The position numbers were made by a program, and so were the translations under genes. From positions 1-5,915 of the forward strand of contig DATLZE010000190.1 of assembly GCA_035574195.1 (NCBI GenBank): 5,915 bases of DNA, written 5' to 3'. The notes below the pieces were generated by a model, which ran no database searches, was not told the DNA's origin, and saw only the letters and a program-made list of their open reading frames with translations. Of the stretch, positions 1-5,915 are shown one piece after another; positions within the stretch are counted from its first letter, which is position 1; every line of letters begins with the position of its first letter. Origin of the DNA: SG8-41 sp035574195 (GTDB lineage: Bacteria > Pseudomonadota > Gammaproteobacteria > Burkholderiales > SG8-41).

Positions 1-680
1 CTGCGGTGCCCCCCGCGCCGCGCGCCAGGCCGCAGCCCGCAGCGCCCTCGCCCGCGCCCGAGCCGCGCAGCACGATCGCGGTGAGCCCGGGCAGCCCCGA
101 GCCGGCGTTGAATCCCCTGCTCGTGGAGGCGCATGCGGCGCTGCAGGCGAACCGGCTCGCCACGGCGCGCGCGCTCTACGAGAAGCTGGCTGCCGCCGAG
201 CCGAGGAACATCGACGCGCTGCTCGGGCTCGCGGCGCTCGCCCTGCTGCAGGGCGCCACCGAGGAGGCGACCGCGCGCTACCTCCAGATCCTGGAGCTCG
301 ATCCCCGCCACGCGGCTGCGCAAAGCGGTCTGATCGGGCTGCTCGGGCGCGCCGACCCGCTCGCCGCCGAGACCAAGCTCAAGCAGCTGATCGCGCGCGA
401 ACCCTCGGCCCATCTTTATTTCACGCTCGGCAACCTCTACGCCGATCAGTCGCAGTGGGCGGCGGCGCAGCAGGCCTACTTCCAGGCCTATCACCTAGAG
501 CCCGCCAATCCGGACTACGCCTACAACCTCGCGGTCGGCCTCGAGCACGTGAGCCAGCCGAAGCTCGCGCTCGGCTTCTACCGCCGCGCGCTCGAGCTCG
601 CGGCCGCGCGCGGCCACGCCAACTTCAACCTCCCGCAGGTCCAGGCGCGCATCGCCCGGCTCGCCCAGCAGGTAGAATAA
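1..680 (+). CDS. mshN: TPR-repeat protein, MshN-like (5' end missing)
   Basis: The reading frame is open to the left edge, with its first whole codon at position 3, so the gene starts upstream. The GTG at position 6 is unlikely to be the real start because it lies inside a Pro/Ala-rich stretch. Counting from that GTG, residues 1-36 are a Pro/Ala/Arg linker. Residues about 37-202 form roughly five TPR helix pairs: about 37-66, 69-102, a poorer one at 103-134, 135-168 (with LYFTLGNLYADQSQWAAAQQ) and 169-202. A C-terminal helix follows. TPR arrays bind proteins. MSHA-type loci encode a protein with an N-terminal membrane anchor, a Pro-rich linker and C-terminal TPRs just upstream of the ATPase, and the visible part fits that plan. 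The anchor itself is not in view. The TPR assignment is firm. The MshN name rests mainly on gene order, and a generic pilus or secretion TPR protein is the alternative. Confidence 0.8.
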   Translation, partial: AVPPAPRARPQPAAPSPAPEPRSTIAVSPGSPEPALNPLLVEAHAALQANRLATARALYEKLAAAEPRNIDALLGLAALALLQGATEEATARYLQILELDPRHAAAQSGLIGLLGRADPLAAETKLKQLIAREPSAHLYFTLGNLYADQSQWAAAQQAYFQAYHLEPANPDYAYNLAVGLEHVSQPKLALGFYRRALELAAARGHANFNLPQVQARIARLAQQVE

Positions 681-688
681 CCGGCCCC

Positions 689-710
689 GGGAGCGCGCGC
701 GGGCGCCCCC
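689..710 (+). other. GC-rich hairpin just upstream of the ATPase start codon
   Basis: In the 37-nt gap between the TPR gene and the ATPase gene, GGGAGCGC (689-696) can pair with GCGCCCCC (703-710). That gives seven of eight pairs (one A-C mismatch) around a 6-nt loop. It is followed by CCTTTCC and then the ATG at 718. There is no T-run, so it does not look like an intrinsic terminator. It lies where a Shine-Dalgarno sequence would be expected, and no such sequence is evident. It may affect translation, or may simply reflect very high GC content. Confidence 0.25.
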
Positions 711-717
711 CCTTTCC

Positions 718-2421
718 ATGGCCGAACAAAGGAAAAAGCTCCGCCTCGGCGAACTGCTGGTGCAGCAGGGACTGATCACCACCGATCAGCTCTCGATCGC
801 GCTCGCCGAGCAGCGCCACAACAACGTGCCCATCGGGCGGCTGCTGGTGCGCCTGGGCTTCGTCACCGAAAGCGCCATCCGCGACATCATGGCGCGCACC
901 ATCGGCCAGGAATCCATCGATCTCGCGCAGGTGGTGGCCGACCCCGAGGCGCTGAAGTTGATCCCGCAGGAATACGCGCGCCGCAATCGCGTGCTGCCGA
1001 TCGCCTACGACTCCGCCGAGCGCGTGCTGACGGTCGCCACCACCGAGATCTTCAACGTGGTGGCGATGGACCATCTGCGGGCGATGCTCGGCCCGGGCAT
1101 CGAGATCAAGACGCTGCTCGCGGCCGAGGCCCAGCTCGAGGACTACATCGACCAGTTCTACGGCCACGAGCTCTCGGTGGACGGGATCCTGAAGGAGATC
1201 GAGACCGGCGAGATCGACTACGAGAGCCTGGCGGCGGGCGGCGACGAGTACACGCAGCCCATGGTGCGGCTGGTGAACGCGCTGCTGGTGGACGCGGTGA
1301 AGCGCGGCGCCTCCGACATCCACTTCGAGCCGGAGTACGCGTTCCTGCGCATCCGCTACCGCATCGACGGCATGCTCGAGACGGTGAGAAGCCTGCACAA
1401 GACCTACCTGCCCGGCATCACCGTGCGGCTGAAGGTGGTGAGCAACATGAACATCGCCGAGACGCGCGCGCCCCAGGACGGGCGGCTCACGCTCACGCTC
1501 AACGGCCGTCCGATGGACTTCCGCGTCTCAACGCAGCCCACGATCTACGGCGAGAACATCGTGCTGCGCGTGCTCGACCGCGAGAAGTCCATCATCTCGC
1601 TCGACCGCATGCGGCTCGCCAAGGACACGCTCGACAAGCTCCATCTGATGCTCGCCCGCCCCGAGGGCATTCTCATCGTCACCGGCCCCACCGGCAGCGG
1701 CAAGACCACCACCCTCTATTCGCTGCTCGCGCAGGTGAACGACGAGACGGTGAACATCATGACGCTGGAGGATCCGGTCGAGTACCCGCTCACGCTGATG
1801 CGCCAGACCTCGGTCAACGAGGTGGCGCGCATGGACTTCGCCGACGGCATCCGCGCCATCATGCGCCAGGATCCGGACATCATCCTGGTGGGCGAGGTGC
1901 GCGACAAGGAAACGGCGGAGATGGCGTTTCGCGCGGCGATGACCGGCCACCAGGTGTTCACCACGCTGCACACCAATTCCGCCCTCGGCGCCTTCCCGCG
2001 GCTGCTCGACATCGGAATCCAGCCCGACATCATGGCCGGCAACATCATCGGCGTGATCGCGCAGCGGCTGGTGCGCGTGCTGTGCGCGCACTGCAAGGAG
2101 GCCTACGTGCCGTCGCAGGAGGAGCGCCGGCTGCTCGGCGCAGCGGGGCGCGAGGCGGAGTTCCTCTACCGGCCGGTGGGCTGCAAGCAGTGCAACAACA
2201 AGGGCTACAAGGGCCGCACCGCGATCATGGAGCTGCTGGTGATGGACGGCGACCTCGACGAGCTGGTGGCGCGGCGCGCCACCGCCAAGGAGCTGCGCAC
2301 GGCGGCGCTCGCCAAGGGTTTCCGCCCGCTCGCCGAGGAGGGCCTGAGCCGGGTCATCGACGGCACCACCAGCCTGGCCGAGATCGCGCGCGAGGTGGAC
2401 CTCACCGGGCGCTACGGCTGA
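718..2421 (+). CDS. mshE: Type IV pilus assembly ATPase with c-di-GMP-binding MshEN domain (MshE/GspE/PilB family)
   Basis: This is the cytoplasmic hexameric ATPase that would power pilin insertion into a growing pilus. At 567 aa it is full length for the family. Residues 1-64 form an MshEN c-di-GMP-binding region, with a first 24-residue motif from R9-L10-G11 to Q32, a 5-residue spacer and a second, weaker motif from 38. The N2 domain begins near P181 (PMVRLVNALL) and includes ASDIHFEPE. The ATPase core has Walker A GPTGSGKT (323-330), an Asp box TLEDPVEY (349-356), Walker B DIILVGE (387-393) and a His box TGHQVFTTLHT (409-419). A zinc-binding tetracysteine is present at C456, C459, C489 and C492, as in GspE, PilB and MshE. 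These motifs match assembly ATPases; a PilT-type retraction ATPase would lack the N-terminal domains and tetracysteine. The ATG start puts R9 and Q32 where they fall in Vibrio cholerae MshE, which supports it despite no visible ribosome-binding site. The next gene encodes its platform partner. Confidence 0.93.
   Translation: MAEQRKKLRLGELLVQQGLITTDQLSIALAEQRHNNVPIGRLLVRLGFVTESAIRDIMARTIGQESIDLAQVVADPEALKLIPQEYARRNRVLPIAYDSAERVLTVATTEIFNVVAMDHLRAMLGPGIEIKTLLAAEAQLEDYIDQFYGHELSVDGILKEIETGEIDYESLAAGGDEYTQPMVRLVNALLVDAVKRGASDIHFEPEYAFLRIRYRIDGMLETVRSLHKTYLPGITVRLKVVSNMNIAETRAPQDGRLTLTLNGRPMDFRVSTQPTIYGENIVLRVLDREKSIISLDRMRLAKDTLDKLHLMLARPEGILIVTGPTGSGKTTTLYSLLAQVNDETVNIMTLEDPVEYPLTLMRQTSVNEVARMDFADGIRAIMRQDPDIILVGEVRDKETAEMAFRAAMTGHQVFTTLHTNSALGAFPRLLDIGIQPDIMAGNIIGVIAQRLVRVLCAHCKEAYVPSQEERRLLGAAGREAEFLYRPVGCKQCNNKGYKGRTAIMELLVMDGDLDELVARRATAKELRTAALAKGFRPLAEEGLSRVIDGTTSLAEIAREVDLTGRYG
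742..909 (+). other. MshEN c-di-GMP-binding domain of the ATPase (tandem 24-residue motifs)
   Basis: Residues 9-32 fit the published MshEN consensus (RLGxx, two aliphatic residues, xxG, two aliphatic residues, then spaced L, L and Q): R9-L10-G11, L13-L14-V15, G18-L19-I20, L25, L29 and Q32. After five residues (33-37) the second copy keeps I39-G40, L42-L43-V44, G47-F48-V49, I54 and M58. It has P38 in place of Arg and T61 in place of Gln. In the known MshE structure both motifs form one high-affinity c-di-GMP site. The predicted role is therefore gating of ATPase activity by cellular c-di-GMP, linking pilus assembly to surface attachment. Ligand binding is inferred from sequence only. Confidence 0.8.
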
Positions 2422-2441
2422 GGCCCGTTCCGCGTCGCGGA

Positions 2442-2513
2442 TTTCGGGTTTCGGGATTGATCCAGCGCTTTCGAGAAACCCCGCAGCCCGCAACCCGTAA
2501 CTCGAAACCGTCT
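2442..2513. repeat. Degenerate 7-bp repeats in inverted arms, between ATPase and platform genes
   Basis: The left arm has two exact tandem copies of TTTCGGG (2442-2448, 2449-2455). The right arm has four consecutive 7-mers fitting NCCCGNA: CCCCGCA (2479), GCCCGCA (2486), ACCCGTA (2493) and ACTCGAA (2500, one change), then a decayed fifth. The two arms are reverse complements of the same heptad family. Positions 2442-2456 can pair with 2486-2500 at 12 of 15 positions, with a 29-nt loop. There is no T-run, so an intrinsic terminator is unlikely. The 96-nt spacer (2422-2517) is visibly less GC-rich than the flanking genes and shows no Shine-Dalgarno sequence at usable spacing before 2518. Confidence 0.6.
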
Positions 2514-2517
2514 GGAC

Positions 2518-3726
2518 ATGCCCTCCTACCAGTACAAGGCCGTCGACAAGAGCGGCCGTCCGGCGCGCGGCGCGCTCGACGCGGTGAACGAGGTCGACCT
2601 GGAGCTGCGGCTGCGGCGCATGGGGCTCGACCTCATCACCTTCCGGCAGGTCGAGCGCGAAACCGCGCGGCTCACCGCTGGCGGCAGGATCACGCGCCAG
2701 GACCTCATCAACTTCTGCTTCGACTTGGAGCAGATGATCCGCTCGGGCATCCCGATCATCGACGGGCTGCGCGACATGCGGGACACGCTCGACAATCCGC
2801 GTTTTCGCGACGTGCTCGCGGCGATGATCGAGGACATGGAGGGCGGGCGGGTGCTCTCGCAGTGCATGGCCAGTCACCCGGAGGTGTTCGACTCCGTGTT
2901 CGTGAGCCTGGTGCGGGCGGGGGAGCAGTCGGGAGAGCTGCCCGAGGTGCTGCGCAACCTCGCCGATAACCTGAAATGGCTCGACGAGCTGCTGTCCCAG
3001 ACGCGGCGGCTGTTGATCCTGCCCACTCTCACGCTGGTGGTGGTGCTCGCGGTGCTGGTGGCGCTGCTGCTGTTCCTCGTGCCGCAGATCGCGCAACTGT
3101 TCAAGACCATGGGGCTCGTGCTCCCCGCCCAGACCAAGGCGCTGATCGCGGTCTCCGAGTTCATCGCCCGCTACTGGCTCGTGGTGTTCGGGCTGCCGGT
3201 CTTGGCGGCCGCCGCCCTGATGGTGGCGGTGAACCGCAGCCCGCAGGCGGCGTACCTCTGGGACTACGCCAAGCTCAGGCTCCCGCTCGTCGGCCCCACG
3301 CTGCAGAAGATCATCCTGTCGCGCTTCGCGAACGTGTTCGCGCTGCTCTACCGCTCCGGGATCACCGTGCTCGACGCGATCAAGACGAGCGAGGCGGTGG
3401 TGAACAACCGGGTCATCTCCGACGGTCTGGCGCGCGCCGGACAGCAGATCGCCGCCGGCGAGCCCCTGAGCGAGACCTTTCGCAACCTGGGCCTGTTCCC
3501 CCCGCTCGTCATCCGCATGCTGCGCGTGGGCGAGAACACCGGCGCGCTCGATACCGCGCTCATGAACATCACCTATTTCTACAACCGCGACGTGCGGGAA
3601 TCGGTGGACCGGGCGCAGAAGGCGCTGGGGCCGCTGCTCACGATCGTGCTCGGAGGGCTGCTCGCCTTCGTCGTGTGGGCGATCCTCGGACCGGTTTATG
3701 ATATCTTGGGCAAGCTGAAATTTTGA
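2518..3726 (+). CDS. mshG: Inner-membrane platform protein, GspF/PilC family (MshG-like)
   Basis: This is the polytopic inner-membrane protein on which the assembly ATPase acts and from which pilin subunits enter the pilus. At 402 aa it is the usual length. It opens with the family-typical MPSYQYKAVDKSGRPARG, which fixes the ATG start. It has two T2SF domains, at about 63-185 and 270-392. Each carries the conserved G-E-x-[ST]-G signature, as GEQSG (135-139) and GENTG (338-342). Predicted membrane segments are about 165-191, 219-239 and 372-396. The gene lies 96 nt after the ATPase gene, and its TGA shares one base with the ATG of the next gene. The family call is firm. The MshG name rather than PilC or GspF comes from its neighbour being an MshEN-type ATPase and from the TPR-ATPase-platform order. 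Confidence 0.92.
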   Translation: MPSYQYKAVDKSGRPARGALDAVNEVDLELRLRRMGLDLITFRQVERETARLTAGGRITRQDLINFCFDLEQMIRSGIPIIDGLRDMRDTLDNPRFRDVLAAMIEDMEGGRVLSQCMASHPEVFDSVFVSLVRAGEQSGELPEVLRNLADNLKWLDELLSQTRRLLILPTLTLVVVLAVLVALLLFLVPQIAQLFKTMGLVLPAQTKALIAVSEFIARYWLVVFGLPVLAAAALMVAVNRSPQAAYLWDYAKLRLPLVGPTLQKIILSRFANVFALLYRSGITVLDAIKTSEAVVNNRVISDGLARAGQQIAAGEPLSETFRNLGLFPPLVIRMLRVGENTGALDTALMNITYFYNRDVRESVDRAQKALGPLLTIVLGGLLAFVVWAILGPVYDILGKLKF

Positions 3727-5291
3727 TGGCCGACAAGCTCCTCATCGCGATCTCGGCCCAGGGCGCGACCGCGGCGCACTGGCGCGGCGGCCGCATCGCC
3801 GATTGCCGCTCCTTCGCCAACGACGAGGACGGGCGCGCGGGCTTCAAGGACTACCTCGCCGCGATGCGCGAGGCGCCGGTGCACGTGCTGGTGGACGCGG
3901 TCGAGGAGGACTACCGCTTCGAGACCCTGCCGCACGCCTTCGGGCGCGACCGCGCCGAGCTCATCGCCCGCAAGCTCAAGCAGCACTACCGCGCCACCCC
4001 TTACGCGGCGGCCTGCCTGCTCGGGCGCGACACCGGCAAGCGGCGCGACGACCGCTATCTGTTCTGCGCCCTCACCAACCCCGATCTGGTCGGCGAGTGG
4101 CTGCAGGAAGTGCAGGCGCGGGGGTTGCCGGTCGCGGGCATCCACCTCCTGCCGATGGTGAGCGCGGCGCTGCTCGAGCGGCTCGACGCGCGCCAGGCGA
4201 ACCTCCTGCTGGTGGTCCAGCACGAGGGCGGGCTGCGGCTCACCTTCTTCCGCGACCAGCGGTTCAGGCTCTCGCGACTCACGCGCGCCGACCTCGCCCG
4301 CCTCGAGAGCCGCTCGCGCTTCTACACCGAGGAGATCTCGAACACGCGCCTCTATCTGCACGCGCTGCGCGCCATGACGCTCGACGAGCCGCTCGCGGTG
4401 CTGCTCGCCGACCCGCGCGACGAGCTGGCGGAGGTCGCGGTCGGGGTCGCGCGCGACAACCCGGGCCTGCAGTGCACGCGCGTGGGCCGCGCCGCGCTCG
4501 CGGGGCGCCTGCAAATCGCAGAGCCGCTGCTCGACCTCTCGCCCTACATGATCTACCTGCCGCTGCTCGCGCGCACCGCGCCCCCGGGCAACCTCGCCTC
4601 CCCGGCCCTGCGGGCGAGCTACCAGCGCTATCAAGCGCGCCGCGCGGTGTACGCCGGCTGCGGCGCGCTCGCCCTCGGCGCCGCGGTGTGGGCGGGCGCC
4701 AATCTCTACCAGGCGGCCGCGCTGCGCGCCCAGGCCGAGGATACGGCGCGCCAGAGCGCGCAGGTCTTAGCGCGCTACCTCGAGATCACGCGCCAGTTCC
4801 CGCAGGCCCCGGCCTCGGCGCAGGACCTCAAGCGCACGGTCGAGATCGCGCAGAAGCTGCGCGAGAGCGCGCGCACGCCCGAGGCGATGATGCGCGCCGT
4901 GTCCCGGGCGCTCGAGGCGAGCCCCAACATCGTGGTGCGCGAATTCGGGTGGAAGTACGGCACCACCGAGATCGAGGCGGAGGGCCCGGGCCGCGCCGCC
5001 TCCGAGACGCCTGCAGCCGCGCCCGCGGCGCCCGCGCTCGCCCGCAGGCAGAGCGGGCTGATCGAAGGGGAAGTCCGCCCGTTCCGCGGCGACTACCGCG
5101 CCGCGATCGAGGCGATCAACGGCTTTGCCGCGCGGCTCGCAAAGGAGCCCGCAGTGGCCGAGGTGCGCACGGTAAAGCTGCCGCTCAACGTCAACCCGGC
5201 GCTCTCGCTCTCCGGCAACACGCTGGATAACCCCGAGCTTGGCGGCAGAGCCGAGTTCCGGCTGCTGCTCGTGTTCAAGCCCAACGTATGA
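3726..5291 (+). CDS. One-pass membrane protein with PilM-like cytoplasmic and PilN-like periplasmic parts (GspL-like layout)
   Basis: This 521-aa protein looks like a long, hydrophilic cytoplasmic part (1-300), one membrane segment (about 308-327, GCGALALGAAVWAGANLYQA) and a periplasmic part (330-521). The periplasmic part starts with a likely coiled coil (about 330-357). It then has alternating strands and helices of PilN/GspL C-terminal type, interrupted by a Pro/Ala-rich loop (about 421-440). In the cytoplasmic part, LLLVVQHEGGLRLTFFRDQ (160-178) resembles the second phosphate-loop hairpin of PilM/MshI actin-like proteins, but the usual acidic residue is Q165. The N-terminal strand also lacks the DxG motif, so nucleotide binding is doubtful, as in GspL. 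I recognise the general family (unnamed proteins in betaproteobacterial pilus loci) but no named gene. The ATG at 3726 overlaps the preceding TGA (TGATG), which suits coupled translation; a TTG one codon upstream is less likely. The likely role is to tie the motor to the periplasmic alignment complex. The domain reading is by eye and only moderately sure. Confidence 0.75.
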   Translation: MADKLLIAISAQGATAAHWRGGRIADCRSFANDEDGRAGFKDYLAAMREAPVHVLVDAVEEDYRFETLPHAFGRDRAELIARKLKQHYRATPYAAACLLGRDTGKRRDDRYLFCALTNPDLVGEWLQEVQARGLPVAGIHLLPMVSAALLERLDARQANLLLVVQHEGGLRLTFFRDQRFRLSRLTRADLARLESRSRFYTEEISNTRLYLHALRAMTLDEPLAVLLADPRDELAEVAVGVARDNPGLQCTRVGRAALAGRLQIAEPLLDLSPYMIYLPLLARTAPPGNLASPALRASYQRYQARRAVYAGCGALALGAAVWAGANLYQAAALRAQAEDTARQSAQVLARYLEITRQFPQAPASAQDLKRTVEIAQKLRESARTPEAMMRAVSRALEASPNIVVREFGWKYGTTEIEAEGPGRAASETPAAAPAAPALARRQSGLIEGEVRPFRGDYRAAIEAINGFAARLAKEPAVAEVRTVKLPLNVNPALSLSGNTLDNPELGGRAEFRLLLVFKPNV

Positions 5292-5896
5292 CCCGTGCCG
5301 ACCTCCGGGCGCTGAAGACCCCCCTGCTCGTGCTGGTGGCGACGCTGCTCGCGGCGGCGGCGGCGATCGGGTCCACCGACCGGATGATGGTCGCGGCGCG
5401 CGAGCAGCTCGCGCGCGAGCAGGCGCGGCTTGTGGAAGCGCGCACGCGACTGCAGAAATCGGGCGACGAGCGCGAAATCATCGTGCGCTACCTCGACGGC
5501 TTCCGGCAGCTCGAGCGCCTGGGCTTCGTCGGGGAGGAGGCCCGCATCAACTGGCTCGACGGGCTGCGGCTCGCCAACCAGCAGGCCGATCTCTTCGGCG
5601 TGGACTACCAGATCGGCGCCCAGCGCCCCTATCCCTACGCCGCCGACTTCAACCCGGGGGCGATCGCGCTCAACCAGTCGGTGATGAAGCTGCGCTTCGG
5701 GCTGCTGCACGAAGAGGACCTCATGCGCTTCTTCGCCCAGCTCGCGCGCCAGGGGGTGGGCGTGTTCACCGTGGACCAGTGCCTGCTGCGCAGGATCGAG
5801 ACGGGCGGCGCGCTCCGCTACCAGCCCAACCTGAGCGCCGAATGCGAACTGTCCTGGATCACCGCCAAGGTGGCCGGCGGCGGGCAACAGAAATGA
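5288..5896 (+). CDS. PilO/GspM-like one-pass inner-membrane protein
   Basis: This 202-aa protein has a short cytoplasmic N-terminus (MTRADLRALK), a membrane segment at about 11-28 (TPLLVLVATLLAAAAAIG) and a charged, heptad-like helix at about 33-66. The periplasmic domain has two strand-helix-strand units. That is the size and layout of PilO, MshJ and GspM, which pair with PilN or GspL in the periplasm. Sequence identity to those families is not obvious, so the call rests on layout and on its position after the PilM/PilN-like gene. Two cysteines, C165 and C186, lie in the distal part of the periplasmic domain and could form a disulfide. The start codon overlaps the previous stop by 4 nt (ATGA), so the two are probably co-translated and may act as partners. 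An MshF-like protein is another possibility, because mshF follows mshG in Vibrio. Confidence 0.7.
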   Translation: MTRADLRALKTPLLVLVATLLAAAAAIGSTDRMMVAAREQLAREQARLVEARTRLQKSGDEREIIVRYLDGFRQLERLGFVGEEARINWLDGLRLANQQADLFGVDYQIGAQRPYPYAADFNPGAIALNQSVMKLRFGLLHEEDLMRFFAQLARQGVGVFTVDQCLLRRIETGGALRYQPNLSAECELSWITAKVAGGGQQK

Positions 5897-5915
5897 CGCG
5901 CCGCTCGCTGCTCCT
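5893..5915 (+). CDS. Start of a further operon gene, probably an exported or membrane-anchored protein (3' end missing)
   Basis: An ATG at 5893 overlaps the preceding TGA by 4 nt (ATGA), the same junction as between the two genes before it. Only MTRRSLLL can be read (the last codon is incomplete but CT-N gives Leu). Two arginines followed by leucines look like the beginning of a signal peptide or signal anchor. By position, a PilP/MshK-like periplasmic protein would fit a PilM-N-O-P order. This cannot be judged from eight residues. Confidence 0.5.

Noticed and set aside
6..8. GTG as the real start of the TPR gene
   Set aside because: The frame remains open to the window edge and this codon is inside a Pro/Ala linker, so the protein most likely begins upstream with a membrane anchor.
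718..2421. PilT-type retraction ATPase
   Set aside because: The protein has the N-terminal MshEN and N2 domains and the tetracysteine zinc site of assembly ATPases, all missing from PilT.
2442..2513. Intrinsic terminator between the ATPase and platform genes
   Set aside because: The stem is imperfect, the loop is about 29 nt and no T-run follows. The flanking genes encode partner proteins that are expected to be co-transcribed.
1528..3096. A 522-codon open frame on the minus strand across the ATPase and platform genes
   Set aside because: It lies antisense to two genes with clear catalytic and family motifs, crosses the intergenic spacer, and reads as His/Arg/Gln-rich low-complexity protein. 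This is typical of the shadow frames in very GC-rich DNA.
3723..3725. TTG as start of the 521-aa protein
   Set aside because: The ATG immediately after it gives the common TGATG stop-start overlap. TTG is a rarer start and would add a single residue.
3803..5230. A 475-codon open frame on the + strand in another frame inside the PilM/PilN-like gene
   Set aside because: Its translation is Arg/Ala/Pro-rich low-complexity sequence with no domain. The overlapping frame has a membrane helix, family-like segments and tight operon junctions.
1..5915. A wholly new, non-pilus system
   Set aside because: The ATPase and platform protein are unmistakable members of the type IV pilus / type II secretion superfamily. 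Any novelty is limited to the unnamed genes after 3726 and the spacer repeat.

Overview
The window is a compact, one-direction block of very GC-rich coding DNA (all genes on the + strand). The genes belong to the type IV pilus / type II secretion machinery superfamily and look most like an MSHA-type (mannose-sensitive haemagglutinin) pilus locus. Composition, codon use and the type of the two unnamed genes suggest a betaproteobacterium (Burkholderiales, Rhodocyclales or Nitrosomonadales-like). That placement is inference from style, since the window holds no phylogenetic marker.

Layout: (1) 1-680, the C-terminal part of a Pro/Ala-linker plus TPR protein (MshN-like), cut at the left edge. (2) 718-2421, a complete GspE/PilB-family assembly ATPase whose N-terminus carries a cyclic-di-GMP-binding MshEN domain (MshE-like). 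(3) 2422-2517, a short intergenic spacer made largely of degenerate 7-bp repeats in inverted orientation. (4) 2518-3726, a GspF/PilC-family inner-membrane platform protein (MshG-like). (5) 3726-5291, a 521-aa one-pass membrane protein that looks like a PilM-like and a PilN-like part joined in one chain, as in GspL. (6) 5288-5896, a 202-aa PilO/GspM-like one-pass protein. (7) From 5893, the first codons of another gene that starts like a signal peptide.

The order TPR protein - ATPase - platform protein matches mshN-mshE-mshG of Vibrio. In Vibrio, mshF comes next; here that place is taken by what looks like an inner-membrane alignment module (PilMN fusion, PilO-like, then an exported or membrane protein). 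The last four genes overlap by 1-4 nt at each junction, so they are probably translationally coupled and made in matching amounts. The expected model is that the ATPase docks on the cytoplasmic face of the platform protein and powers pilin assembly, gated by c-di-GMP. The PilMN/PilO-like proteins would link the motor to the periplasm and secretin, and the TPR protein would act in assembly or secretin contact. No RNA genes, CRISPR, mobile elements or convincing terminators are visible.
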